A stretch of 64,000 nt of DNA, from contig JBBMOL010000023.1 in the NCBI GenBank assembly GCA_037954665.1, positions 5,022,001 to 5,086,000 of the forward strand. The letters are read 5' to 3'. Positions 11,791 through 23,959 of the stretch are shown piece by piece (within the stretch, counting starts at the first letter, position 1; each line of letters begins with the position of its first letter). The translations under genes were made by a program, and so were the position numbers. This DNA comes from Laguncularia racemosa (lineage: Eukaryota; Streptophyta; Magnoliopsida; Myrtales; Combretaceae). The notes under the pieces are model-generated. The model searched no databases. It was not told the origin of the DNA and saw nothing but the letters and a program-made list of their open reading frames with translations.

Positions 11791-12417
11791 AGGACAAAAT
11801 CTATTGCTTTACCTTAATTAACGTCTAATGAGGACAGTGGCATGAAGGAAATGGAACAGGCAGCCTGAGGTCAGTGGAGTGAAAATCTCGAACTGTGAGG
11901 GCTGAAGAGTGAGGACAGCTGGAGAAGGAAGAGTGGAAGAGGACGAAGACTGTGAGTGTCTCGTCTGTTGTGGCCTGTGGAAGAGGACGGGGATTGTGGA
12001 GTGTGGTCTCTTATGTGTGAGAGTGGAGGGATGAGGGAGTGTGAGTGTGTGACTGTGTCTATTGTGTGTTATGTTATTTGTGCCGTGCCGTGCCGTGTGC
12101 GTGTGGGTGTGGGTGTGGTTGGCTGCTCCTCCTCTCCTCATCCTCACCGAAGTCTTCAGCTGCTGCGGGCTGCTGTCTCGTCACTTCAATCGTCAGTCAA
12201 CGTCGGCGTTGTCTCGTCAGTTGTCAGTCGTCACGTCATCACACTATGTCACACAGACACAGCATAGCACAACATTTTTTTTTTTTGGGTCAGCAGGCCA
12301 ACCCCCGCCCTGCCCCGTAAGCTACGTGGGTGCGGGCTAAAATTGTTGGCCCGTGTCGTAATTTTTTGCGGGCTCCGCGAGCTAACCTGCGAACCCGCCC
12401 CGCAATTACCGACTCTA

Positions 12418-12425
12418 GTTGAGAG
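12418..12425. repeat. Target-site duplication, right copy
   Basis: GTTGAGAG directly follows the right hAT terminus (...CCGACTCTA) and is identical to 8435-8442. Confidence 0.9.
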
Positions 12426-12882
12426 TGCTATACTCCTCCCCCTTCTTCCACATATAACTTGATCGACAATAGTTGTAATACGTATGGGTGCTCTCATCTT
12501 CCCTTATAATTTTACAAAAATATTTAGTAAAAATGTAAAATTTAAGTAGTGTAGGTGGCTTACCCATGGAGTTAGATGAGCCACGTAAGTGACTCAGTAT
12601 TTCTTCCTTTGGCACTTCCTAGACATCATCTTCCCCTTCTTCTCCCACCTCCCCCTTGCTACCCTCTCGTGGCAACGATTGGTTTTGTCCACCGAAAGTC
12701 ATGTGTTAAAAGCTTGGGGATTGAATAATCAAATCCTTTAGCCGCTCACTAGTGAAGTTATGGATATCATAATCCTCAACTTCAAAAAATTGCTAGAGTG
12801 CAAGGTGTGTAGATTTTCCCTTATCACCTTTTTTAGAACCATCCTTCTTAGAAGAAGATGAAACATGGAAAAAACTTGCCAT
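12426..12882 (-). pseudogene. hAT transposase N-terminus with BED finger, broken
   Basis: The minus-strand start at 12882 gives MASFFHVSSSSKKDGSKK, then a charged stretch with several stops. A BED-type DNA-binding finger follows near the lower end (NYCRSSY, then STLNKHM and KHL). The first cysteine of the C-X2-C pair reads Tyr. The reading passes into the duplicated GTTGAGAG site, so the inner hAT element interrupts the finger itself, and the His part of the finger lies at 8442-8400. It is dead by stops, lost cysteine and insertion. Confidence 0.55.
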
Positions 12883-14751
12883 TTGTTGAAATTACTATAA
12901 AAGAAAATACTAATATGGACAAATGAGAGGACAAAAAATATTGAGGAGCTCACAAACTATATAACATAAGATATGAAAGAACATAGAAAATATTGATGAG
13001 AGTACAAAAAATATTGAACTATTTGCAAATTATGTAGTAGAAGATATTGAAGAGCACAAAAACTATTGATGAGGGCACAAAAAATATTGAATGCACATGA
13101 GTGAGTATAAATTTTTTCTTAAAGATACCGAGGCATGAATTTATATAACTTCTTCATATTGTTTAATTTTTTTTGCTCTCTCACAATGTTCAAATTCGAA
13201 AATTTGAACACGTCCACCTACACCTATAAGCCTACAACTCTAGTTAAATTTTTTCAAATTGCCGTTGCTCCTTTGCAGACATTTGTTTGTGTGAATTGTT
13301 GTTTGAAAAATTTTTTTCTCCACCGCCTACAAGACTACAAATCCACGCATGCATTATTTTCAAATCACGGTGTAAATGTTGCAGACATTTGTCTGCTTTC
13401 ACTGTTTTCATGCTCGATAAGTATTCATTTCAAAATTTTTTATTGTTTTTGTAGACATTTCATCCACTTTTCAAACTATTGCAACTCTTGAAACTGACAC
13501 CTGCAATCTTAGCCAAACCTCATCTAGTTTTCTTTCTTCTACAACTTGGCAACCTTTGTCTTGTTTTTTTTTTCTTTTTCTTTTTTTTTTTTATGAAATA
13601 CAATGAGCTAAACTAGCGGGTTGTCATTCGGTTCACAACTCGGCCTAAACCTGTCGGCTCAGCAGGTTAGACCCGTCATTAAACCACCCCCCATGGGCCA
13701 ATTTAAGGGCCTAAACTAGCTTTTTCTCCATGTCTATCTTGGCTTGTATGAGGAAATCATAGACATGCCATAAATAATAACAAAAGAAGCAGGCAAGCAT
13801 TACAATTTGTCATTGGTGCACAACTAAATACATTTAGCCAGATATCAACTAAGGCTACGTGTAGAGCAAGTGTTATAATTTGTCAGCATAATGTAGCTAT
13901 ATAAATCTAGAATGATATTAATATGGGTTATATTTTTAGCATATGAGAATCTTTATCAATCAATCCCTTACTCCTTATTCTTTGAGAATTAGAAAGATTC
14001 TTTTCAAGTTTGAATTTGTTCATTTGAAATCTAGGTTCTTTTACCTTATTTTGATTTACTTCTTTTTTAATTATTTTTCCTTTTTTTATTCCCTTCCTTG
14101 TATTTTCTTTTATATAGTCTAAATAGGGTATAAATACCCAAAATCAAAGCTTTTTTCTTATTTTCTTTTCTAGTTATTTATTTGAAACCACATATAGGAT
14201 GAGTGGATGGTGATAATGGAATGCTCAACATGTAAATAGAGTGTTATTGAGGTAGCACCTTTCTTTCTTAGTTATCTACCTTTTGATATTGATTATATAA
14301 ATCCAAAATTTATAAATATAGTGTATTATTATCATTAATAATCGAGAGGATGCATATATACGTTGGTATTGACTGACCAATCACCATAAAAACATACATG
14401 AAAAAGATTCTTTCTTAAAAAATTATTTGCCTTAATTTTTCATTTCAATTATTATTAAATAATATTATCGAATATTAGCAACCATCTTTACCTTTTACCA
14501 TCATTTATCATTAAAAAAAAGAGATATCATTATTAACTATATGCTCTTAAAATTACTATGATAATACTAATTATTTTAAAGTTTTGAATAACCAAGTTGA
14601 TTAGTTTCCAACTGTAATGGATTTAGTCATATTTATATAAGTAAAATGTTTTTTTCTTTTACAAATTATATTTTTGGAAACAAACTTACTATAATAAAAA
14701 AAAGTAATAGTTTCTTATGTGACAAACTTTTGCATTTTTTAAAATTGGAAA
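12883..14751. other. Spacer: older hAT leader and AT-rich DNA
   Basis: Around 12950-13100 short variants of ACAAAAAATATTGA repeat every 30-60 bases. From 13590 to 13730 GGCC-rich hAT-like terminal sequence occurs. From 13740 on I see only AT-rich DNA with no supportable gene. Confidence 0.5.
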
Positions 14752-15560
14752 AATGTATCTTTTTAGTCCTTTCATGATTTTTGAAGTCCTTTTTTTTTCC
14801 TATTTCAATTCTTAACAATTCTTAATGTTTTTAACAGTTGGCAAACAAAGACTTTTTTTTTTAACACTATTAGTTTTTCTATTAGTATTTGACATGTAGT
14901 GCAATCTTATTGATCCAAATTATTATTTTAAATAAATAATATAATAATATATAAAAATTAACTAGATTATAAAAAATTGAAAAGCCAATAAATAAAGAAA
15001 AAATATAGAAAAAAAAATACAACTAGCCACCTTAAGGTAAGGTTAGCAAACAATCGAAATAGCCATAATAGTCTAGGTGGCTTGTGATCAATTAAAATAA
15101 GTGGGTCATTTGATTTAATCTAGAGGGATTATACAATCTTTCTAAGGTGATGGTCTACTCATCATCTTTTTTTTTTTTAAAAAAAAATTGTGATAATGGT
15201 CGAATAATCCTCTTTTTTTAGTAGATTACGACCCACATAGAATATTGTGTCATCTCACCCACTAAAGTCAGGAGGTGGCTGGAACGGTTTTTTATTTTAT
15301 GAATTTTTTTAGATTTTTTAAAATTTTATTTTTTTATTAATTTACATAAATAATATATATAATTATATTATTTAATTGAATCAATTATCTAGACTAATAA
15401 AATAATATCACGTGTCAAACTTTAATGAAAAACTAAAGGTGATAGCAAAAGTTATTATTTGTAAACTTCTACAAACGTTAATAACTTAAAAAAAAAGACT
15501 TAGAATTTAAATAAAAAAATAAAAAATATTAATAACTAAAATTATACATTTCTCTTTTTA
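14752..15560. repeat. Long inverted-repeat (MITE-like) element
   Basis: The left arm (about 14752-15050) and the reverse complement of the right arm (about 15255-15560) align at many points. These include AAATGTAT with TTTTAG at the outer ends, TAGTTTTTC with TTGACA or TTTGACAC, and AGCCACCT near the centre (15023 and 15277). The arms are diverged and AT-rich and there is no open frame. A T-run followed by an A-run (about 15168-15187) sits in the middle. The outer sequence resembles Mutator-type MITE ends, but no clear target duplication was found. Confidence 0.55.
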
Positions 15561-16429
15561 ATTTGATATCTCAAATTCAAACTTTTTATTTTAAGATCTT
15601 AACTTTTTTCAAAAGAGAGAAACAAATGTTTTTAGTATAGGGGTGGTTATCCTAAAATGTGAAACTTTCTTTTTTTTTTTTTTCTCCATTTTGGTAACCA
15701 AATTTTAAAACTTTTTTTTTTATGCTTAGCTTTTCTGATCGCTCAAATAAGTGTTTTTCCCTTTTCTTTTTCTTTGTCAAAATCAATGGAAACTTTCCAT
15801 TCATTCAATTTTTTATTTTATAATTCACTCTTCCTATGTTTACATTATCTAAATTATTAAAGCTAGTTGATGCCTTAAATATTCTTAAAATTTATTTTAT
15901 ATTCTTTTTACCAAACAAATACCCTCACATCGTTTTATATTATACCATTATCATCAATAAATGCTAGATGAATGCAAGTAATAATCTTTCTGAAAATTAT
16001 TTTTTATTTTATTTAGTTAGTTTACTAATTAATTGAATAAATTTTTTATTTTTAATACATGCACATGTTCTACTCGTCAAACGAAATCAATTATTCATTT
16101 AATATCCCATTATGAGTAAAAGGTAGGCATTGACAACATCTTATAATTAAAGCATAACTGTGAGAGGAGAGCTTTAAATAAAGCTAGCATATGAGACTTA
16201 TTTATTTATTTTTATTTTTTTATAATGTATTACTATATCAATATATCAATAAAGGGCGTTGATCTAATTTCGCTTATTTTTCTTTATTTCTTTTAATCTC
16301 TATCCAAACAAATACAGCGTTAAGGGTTTTTTTTTTTTTTCTCAATTAATAGCCGAAATTTTGAATTTGAATTTTAATTTTATTAGAGGGAATTTAAATG
16401 AAATCGGTCCGTCAAAAATACGACCTCAG
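15561..16429. other. AT-rich spacer without gene
   Basis: I see only homopolymer runs and AT-rich sequence. It lies upstream of the candidate promoter. Confidence 0.5.
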
Positions 16430-16541
16430 TATAAAAAAGCCCCGGTTACCGCTTAGATTTATGGAAAAAATTAATTAACAAATCGGGCGAATTTTTCGCT
16501 GCAAAAAGGCTCCATTCCTCGCACCCCGACCCGTATTTAAG
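16430..16541 (+). promoter_or_regulatory. Candidate promoter of the downstream transposase-derived gene
   Basis: A GC-richer island interrupts AT-rich DNA. It has TATAAAAAA at 16430-16438 and GTATTTAAG at 16533-16541. A CT-rich pyrimidine tract follows at 16549-16565, as is common at plant transcription starts. Linking it to the gene starting at 19369 requires the intron described separately. Confidence 0.4.
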
Positions 16542-16565
16542 TCCACATCTCTCTCTCTCTCTTCC

Positions 16566-16746
16566 CACCGGTGACTGTGAGTCTATTTTATTTATTTACT
16601 TTTACACAATTTCATCTTCTGCTATTGATCTACTTCCAGTGTATACTGTAAATGCAAATTTTACGTCGTCTAGGGTTTGTGCAATATCCTATAGAGAGGA
16701 TTTTACGCTTTAGTGGGTCTCCGTTCTTGAAGAGTTAATTTGTGAG
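16566..16746 (+). other. Candidate untranslated first exon
   Basis: This follows the pyrimidine tract and ends in GAG followed by GTACGG at 16747, a plausible 5' splice site. It contains the leader-like phrase TAGGGTTTGTG. No long frame is present. Confidence 0.35.
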
Positions 16747-19367
16747 GTACGGTTATTCTCAATTTTATTTTATTTTATTTTTTACTGATTTTGTTAGTTA
16801 TTTGTAAAATGCTTGTTGCTGTTAGGTTTAATTTGTTTGATAAAATGCATTTTCGGTTTTTTTTTTTTAATTATTTTGTTCTTCAACTGTGCTTGAATGT
16901 GTGTCTGTCGTAATAGAAATGCATGTTAGCTGTAGTAGATTTCTTGGGAAGGATAATTCTTTTGCACATACAAAGAAATATATTACTGTTAATCAAATAT
17001 CTCCTGGAAAACAAAAATGAACTGCATTTGCTTCATTAAGGGAAACTGAGACGGGGATGAGTACAGGATTGTTAAATTGAAGTCAATGTTGGACTTGTCT
17101 GTAAAATAAATTCACTCATTCTTGCCACTGCAATATATAATGGATTACAGTACAGTATACTAGCGGTCGACTCATCACGATGCGTATGCTGAGAAGCAAA
17201 TTTGTTCATGTTGTTTGACATATATTTATAAATGAAATGAACAAAACATTTAAAACTTAAAATTATAAGTGAAGAGAGAGTGTTTGTTGAATAATACCTA
17301 TAGATTAGAACGATTAGAGCGGTTGGTGGGAAGAGCTTACCATTGTAACTTTTCTTAGTTGCATTGTAGCTAAGAGGAATAAAAATAAGAATTTTAAAGA
17401 TGTGAGTCCCCAAGAAAGTCACTTGCATTTTAATAATTTAGATAAAGTATATATAACGGCTTGAAGTTCAACCCCATTAAGACTATAATAACAACCTAAA
17501 AGTGAAAAAAGAATAAAATCAAACATGAAAAGCATTGGTTCAAAGGACGGAACAGCTAAATGGTAAAAGAGTGAGCATACGCACATGTTATCTATTACGT
17601 TCTTGTTAGTAGTAAATTATTGAATTGTTCATGTGAAAGAAAAAAAAAACAAAAAATCTAGTATGAAAAGGGAATGGAGGGATCACTTCTCATTTCTTTT
17701 GAAAATGAACCAGCTAGAAAGCAACAATGTATTCACCTTATAGAGAAATGAAACAATTCTAAATAACTCTCGTATGTGATATACTTATAGATGTACACTT
17801 AACCATTACTATATATTTGTAAGAGAATCATATGAATACCTCCAAGTAGTAAAGAGTGATAGCTTCCTTGAAGAAAACCAAGTAATAGGCTTCTATATCG
17901 AAGATTATAAACTTTGAATTAAGTGCCATTTGACATGCCCATTTCTAACTTCTTCAGATATCTCTCTCAAACACTCTCTTTAGGTTTGTGCCGGAAAGTA
18001 AATGTAGATTTTTGGTGATAGACTCCCTATTGTTATAGTTGAGCATTTGGTGATGTCCACTTCATGTTAGTTCATTTCTATTCCACATTAGTATGCGTGT
18101 CTCATTGATGAGAAAATGAAAAATGAAGAAAGAAGTGCTTTATGTTCTACCGAAGAATGATGAAAATGAAGATTCGAGCTTTAGAAAAACGCAAAGTTCC
18201 TGGGAATAGGTAAGTGAAAATAAAAGGATTAGATTGTGGGATTTGAAAACCACTTGTCATTCTTGCCAAGCAAATTGAATCATAAAATTGCAAGGAAACT
18301 GTCAATGGATAACCATGTTAAGTCTGCTTTCAAAATGTGAAGAGATGGATGGACTAAACAAAGAGAGGGAGGATTTTAGTGTGAAATTCCAAAATTGTCC
18401 TCATGTAATACTTGCACTTTTAGTTAAATAAATTTAATAATAAGCGTTAGAGGGCCTATAAGTAATTTTAAAGGAGAAGGGAATAGTGGACACTAAAAGT
18501 GAGGCTTCCCATTTTGATAGTATAGGTAGATATAATAAGACGTTTTATATTAGAATTGTAATGACATAAGATATACCATACTAGACGTTTTATATTAGAA
18601 TTGTAATAACATAAGATATACTATACTATGTAAAATAACTACTAAATTCCTCATAAGGGGATTTTCTAATGGTTGTCCGAGCGTTAAGGACTATTTTAAA
18701 GGGTGTCATAAAAAATTGCTCTTTTAGTCATTAGACATTTCACGATTATTAATTATATATATAAGATATGTTATTTATTGGAAGAGTAAAATGTAAGACA
18801 TTTCATGATTATTATTTGCATTTTAATATCATAAGAGGCCCCATAAAAAGTAAAAATGACTTGTAAATGCGGATAATACATTTCTTAACTGATGTCCAAA
18901 GAAAATATGTTTTATATTCAGGAGACCTCATAATAATGTTTTGAAAAATATGTATTTTTAATGGGTAAACCTAATGAATTTCTGGGATACTAATCCATCC
19001 GTGAATGAGCATATTCGACACTTGATTGGTCAGTTTACTCTGTGTTTTTGGTTTTCAACGCTAGAGTGAAATTTTTAAGAGTCTCAGTATTGTGACTGTG
19101 TTCATGTTGTTTACATAGAGTTCTCAAATCTTGTTCTGGAGTTATCAAAGAGCCTGCTTTGAGTAATTTTAAATCTAAAAACCCTAATGTTAGGCTGCTA
19201 TGCCAGCATTATTCACGAGTTTAGACTGGCATTGGCAAATCAAGGTATTTTTTAATGAAGTCAGACTACTATGCTTTAAGGAGGGGACATGAAGTGTTAT
19301 AAGTGGTAAAGATAGCTTATTATTTTTGAGTGATTGTCACATAAATTTGGGTTAAATAAATGTGCAG
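16747..19367 (+). other. Putative 5' UTR intron, otherwise gene-free
   Basis: The 5' splice site candidate at 16747 pairs with TGTGCAG ending at 19367, two bases before the first coding ATG. I see no supported gene in between. The open frame on the minus strand near 17072-17428 matches nothing I know. Confidence 0.3.
18539..18628. repeat. Tandem duplication of 45 bp
   Basis: Two copies starting GACGTTTTATATTAG at 18539 and 18584 are near-identical over 45 bases, with a few substitutions. Confidence 0.85.
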
Positions 19368-19368
19368 G

Positions 19369-21156
19369 ATGATTGATAAAAGTTGGCAATATATCCCTGA
19401 TTGGTGTTCTGAAGAGTACAAAAAGGGGGTTTGGGATTTTCTTTGTACAGCGGTTAACTACAGGCGAAGTAACGACGGGTTCATCAGATGTCCTTGTCGA
19501 AATTGTTTAAATTTGGAGTGGCACCCTCTTAGTACTTTAGCTGCTCATTTACTGGGGAGAGGAATGACATTGTCATATGGCACTTGGATTTACCATGGTG
19601 AGTCATCACATGTGACTCAGGAGGCACAGGGGAAACAGGGGATAGGTGAAAATATAGGCTCAAGTGAAGATGTAACTGATATTAGTGATACAGAGTCAGA
19701 GAATCAGACTGGTTTAGATGTCCTGGAGGATGGTGCAGTTACACTCTGCATGCATAATGCTTCCAGTGTTTGTTGTTTTTACAATTATGATTTGTTTTTC
19801 ATTCATGAGGTTTGATCAGGTAATAAGGAGCCTTCTGACTTAGTTGATGTGCAAGAGCACTAGGCAGAGCCTCCTCATACTGCACCTCAGCAAGCAAAGA
19901 CTCCACAGGTTACACTGGGAAAGCGGAAGGTGCGAGGTGTATACAAGGGACAAGCCACTGAGAACATACATCGAAGCACTGGGAGGAAGCCGGGACTTAT
20001 TCTAAAAGATGATGGCATGTGCCCGATTGGCAATACTGTGAGGTTGCTTTCTGAGGAGTTCATGGCTGTCCATTGATTGAAGTTGCCTCTATACATACCG
20101 AATAGTAAGGGGCATGCGTGGATGGCCATAGATAAGATGGTAAGAGATGCTCTCACAGCATATGTGATGGTAAGTAAAATATAATGAATTTAGTAATTAT
20201 TTTCTGAAACATGGTAGTATTTAACTGCTTTTGCTTCCATTTTGAATAGAATAAATTTGAAGCAGATTGGGATGATCCTAGATGGTCCACTATCCTCCAT
20301 GAGGTGGCTTGAAGTTGTGTAGTGAATTTCGAGTGCAGCTGCACATGCACTATGAGGCTCATGGAGGTGGAGAGGATGGATGGGCTGCGATTCCACCTGG
20401 GCTAGAGCACCGTCATGATGATTGGATAGAGTTGTGCAGTTATTTTGACTCTGAAGATTATCAAGTAATGAATTTATTTTTGAAACATTTGCTGTAGATA
20501 TATGTATATTCTTTCGGAAATGTGATAGTATTTCTGTCGTAGATTGTGTCAGAGAGGAATAAGAAGAACAGGATGCATCAGCTCTATACTCATGTAATGG
20601 GGTCTAAATCTTTTGCAACAATTCGCGAGGAGAAGGTTTGAATTCATACATTTTTTTTTAAACTTCTAATTTCTGTTTCTTTCAGTCGATGCTCGCTTAC
20701 TTTTATTTTCTTTACTAGGGACTCAGCGAGAGGAATTGTTCGAGTTTGCTCACAAGAAAAATGGATGTTGGATAAATGATAAAGCCAGAGAACAATATGT
20801 ACGTACCATTGTTTGTGTAAAGCATGTTTAGCTCGTATTTATTTTGACTAGTCTATTCTTTGTTAAATTTGTAGCTCAAAGTGGTCAGTCTACGAGCCCA
20901 GTCCCGTAAAAAAGCCAAGCGAGACGGCTCGCCTTACCCATCTGAGGTAGAGATCATGAAGCAGGTTCTTGATCATAGATCTGGATACAGTCACGGCCTT
21001 GGACATGGAGGGCCTAAGCCAATTCCATCTTATTCTTACATGGGCTCTTACATCAAGTATCTCCTTGACAAGATTGATAATATGCAACGTGAATTAGATG
21101 AGCTTCGAGCAGCGAGGTCACTGTCGTCCATTGCCTCGCACACATCTATGCCTTGA
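19369..21156 (+). pseudogene. En/Spm-type (Transposase_24) transposase-derived gene, broken
   Basis: Exon 1 starts with ATG at 19369, right after a splice acceptor. It encodes a transposase-associated domain: MIDKSWQYIPDW, EEYKKGVWDFL, IRCPCRNCLN with its CPCxxC core, and WIYHGE. Later exons fit GT-AG rules: about 19820-20169, 20250-20464, 20543-20635, 20719-20798 and 20875-21156. They encode a plant transposase (Ptta/En/Spm, Transposase_24) region: GRKPGLIL, NKFEADWDDPRW, HYEAHGGGEDGW, HRHDDWIELC, and a C-terminal Arg/Lys stretch with a short coiled coil (YIKYLLDKIDNMQRELDELR). Breaks: TAG at 19861-19863, TGA at 20074-20076 and a frame change near 20300. The exon 1 to exon 2 splice is unclear. 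Such genes derive from CACTA elements, but I see no CACTA terminal repeats nearby. A broken domesticated gene or a transposon fragment are both possible. Confidence 0.7.
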
Positions 21157-22007
21157 AACATGAATGCAATTTTATCCCCCATTTCAGATGCAAGTTGCAA
21201 CAAGGGTTGGGGTTGTTTCTAGTTTCAGTATTTAGTGCTTTCTTTTGTACGCTTGATTATAAGAGAGATCGTGTATGAGAGTCCTGTTAATATTAACTAA
21301 ACTTTCATTTCCCTACTAACATTTATTTTGATCATCCTTGGTTAATATTAGAATAATAAGATTACAAAAGAATGTATTGACAGTTTTCTGATGAAAAAGT
21401 TAAAAAGGCTTATGTTGAGGTCGTGTTTTTGAGCTTTAGCTTGACTTGAAGTTGTGCCCGAGCTGAGTTGGCGATGTGAGAAGTTTTTCCTTTTGAAATT
21501 ATTATCATTTTCCAATAACAAGGATACAAAATCAAAATGGAAGCACAATGCTTGAGAAACTGCAGTTGAAACAAACTTATTAAATCTGAAGCATCCACAT
21601 ACTCTGGAGCTTAGCAAAATTCGCATCTAAGCTTTCTGAGGTCTTATGACTCGAATCTTTCCAGTTAATTTTTGTGCCTTTCACTCAATTGTTAAATTTT
21701 AGATGTAAATCCGCATACATTCTCTGCTTCTGTGGGCTGTTGCCTAATTTAATAGCAGAAATCGAAATATACTCGTGTGTGACAAGCCTCTTGCATGTTA
21801 TAAAAAGGATGAAATTGATTAGTGTGAACATCATAGAAACACAATGTCAAATGATAAGCAGATGGACATTATCATCAAATAAACCAAGCCTGTTCGATTA
21901 AAGGCTCTATTTCTAATCTTCTTTCTCCAGGGAAATAATCTCGAGACAACTTTTGCGTCATGATATGCTTGTTTAAACATTATATTTAATCTTGCATGAT
22001 GGTTTTA
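21157..22007. other. 3' flank without gene
   Basis: This is probably 3' UTR and spacer of the transposase-derived gene. I see no supported coding region. Confidence 0.4.
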
Positions 22008-22370
22008 TGCATCTGTCTGTGTAATGCTTTATAACTCATCATTTGTCCTTACGAGATAATGACATGCAAAAGTTTCTACTGCACCTGACTTTCAACATGT
22101 TCTATTTCATTATATATTAAATAAATTTACTCCAATGATTTAATTAATTTACTCACAGATGAGTAATTCAACCATGTTATAGTTAAAATTAAATCAAATG
22201 CTCTAGCTCAAAATAATGATCCATGAATAAGACTTCCATAACACTATTAGGTTCACACTAATTAAAAACATGATTACACAGGCAGTTTCAAGAAAAATCA
22301 ACTAATCTTCTACTTCTATTTCTCCTTGCTATTCATCATTATATTAGTAATAATATCCTCCACTAATGTC

Positions 22371-22416
<46 letters not shown>

Positions 22417-23932
22417 ACATCCCTAGATTTGTCATACTCAGCATACTCATCATATCCACCTATAGCTGAAAAAAAAAAAAAAAAAAGAGGGTTAAGCCTA
22501 AACTTAGTATTGAATACCTAAACACATGTGCATGTCACAACAATACAAGTTACTTACATACATAATACAGTAAATACTAAACAAACAATTACTTAATTAT
22601 CTTTTTGTTAATCAATAAATAATACATGGGTACTTATGACCCATCACATTGTTTCTTATATATTTTAAATGTTTTAAACTTAGGGTGGGAACTGGCACCT
22701 CCAACCCCAACTTCCTAATGGTATTGGGAACTATCACCTCTAATCCCAATTCTCCTAAAATCTACTTGAATCATGTTAATATGAAACTTTATAGGGGACA
22801 ACGCTACATACCAATTAACGAGTGCTCCTTAAGGATTTGCCACATTTGGCTCTTAAGTCGAGTCACACATAAGCAATAAACAAGTCATTTACCAAGTTTA
22901 CTTTAAATTCATTAATTTACTATAACTAACAAACATAACTAAAAAGGATGGTAAATACATACTTGGAACAACGATTTTGAGTTCAACTTGTTTGCAATTA
23001 GCAAGTTCCTCAAAACTTGTCAAGAGATCGCAATTGATAATTAATTCTACTCTACAACAAGGCTTAAGCTTCATTAGATAGTTTAACTAAGAATTAGTCA
23101 CCTATTCTCCCTTCCCCAAGCTCTATCATAAGTAATACTAACTTAGAGTTGAAATAAAATTGAAACAAAAAGATTAAAGGAGTGTTCTTAGACAACATAA
23201 CCATGTGCATGGCCATGTAGAAGAAAAGATAAGAACACCACCATGTACACGGCCCTATACCTTACTATACAGAAAGCCCCCTTTAACATGCTTAAGTATA
23301 CAATTGTGTAGTTGGCTGTATACTTTAACACGAGCAAGTACAAGCTTGTGTACTTGGTTGTGTACAGCCCATCTCATCGAACACTCTTCACATTCTGCAC
23401 AGGTAAGTACATAACTGTGTACCTTAGCCGTGTAACCCTCTGAATCTCACAAACCTCTCCAATGTCACCACCATTCAACCCTTCCTCTATCCCATCACCC
23501 GCCAATCAAGAAAACACTCTAAATCTAGCATAAAATCTATCTAATTTCATGAACTTAAATGTAATTGGAATACTTACTCATGTCAATTTGAATCCATAGC
23601 TCAAAACATACTTGATCAGGCAACTTTGGCATTTAATTGATTTGTCTAGAAATCCTGATTTAATAGCACACTATGCCTTTAATCGATTCCTTATTAGAAA
23701 AGACAAAACACTAACTTGATTTGAGGTATTTACCTTTGAATGTACATCAAATAGAAAGTTCTTCCTCGTTGAGTTGTGAATTAGGGTGGTTAGAGATTCC
23801 TAAAGAACATAGAGGAGGCTTATATAGCCTAATGTTAAAAAGATCAAACCATCCTTATCTTAAAATTCTTAATTACCTTAATGCCTCTCATTTTAAAACA
23901 TTATTTTATTTTATTATTGTTTATATTTTACA
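22008..23932 (-). repeat. 3' LTR of gypsy element 2
   Basis: It aligns along its length with 28598-30514. On the minus strand it begins TGTAAAATATAAAC right after the polypurine tract. It carries an expanded ATA-repeat (about 22371-22415) that the other LTR lacks, and repeated ACAYGG/GTGTAC motifs at about 23200-23440. Open frames within it are not genes. Confidence 0.8.
22369..22415. repeat. (ATA)n microsatellite
   Basis: About 15 uninterrupted ATA units. The matching position in the other LTR (about 28935-28980) has only short ATA blocks. Confidence 0.9.
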
Positions 23933-23959
23933 TTTTCCCTTCCTAATAAAAATTTTCAT

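Larger units (their letters stand above)
8443..12417 (-). mobile_element. Complete-length hAT transposon with 8-bp target duplication
   Basis: The ends read TAGGGCCGGGAATGCGAG on the left and, on the opposite strand, TAGAGTCGGTAATTGCGGGG on the right: imperfect terminal inverted repeats typical of plant hAT elements. The element is 3975 bp and is flanked on both sides by GTTGAGAG (8435-8442 and 12418-12425), the 8-bp duplication expected for hAT. Subterminal regions at both ends are rich in GCGGG, GCAGGT and GGCC motifs, probably transposase-binding repeats. Inside is a minus-strand transposase gene with introns. The gene carries stops and frameshifts, so the copy is nonautonomous. Confidence 0.9.
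7684..13736 (-). mobile_element. Older hAT element, split by two later insertions
   Basis: hAT transposase remnants lie on both sides of the inner hAT (8443-12417). The N-terminal part is at 12882-12426 and the middle is at 8442-7684. The rest is presumably left of the Tat-type element, outside the window. A GGCC-rich stretch at about 13600-13730 looks like hAT subterminal sequence. The minus strand there begins TAGACATGGAG at 13736, which could be the terminal repeat; this end is uncertain because its partner is not seen. Confidence 0.6.

Noticed and set aside
11371..12340. Several plus- and minus-strand frames rich in His, Thr, Pro or Cys
   Set aside because: They are produced by C-rich repeats and GT-rich subterminal hAT sequence.
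17072..17428. 118-codon minus-strand frame within the putative leader intron
   Set aside because: AT-rich chance frame with no recognisable motif.
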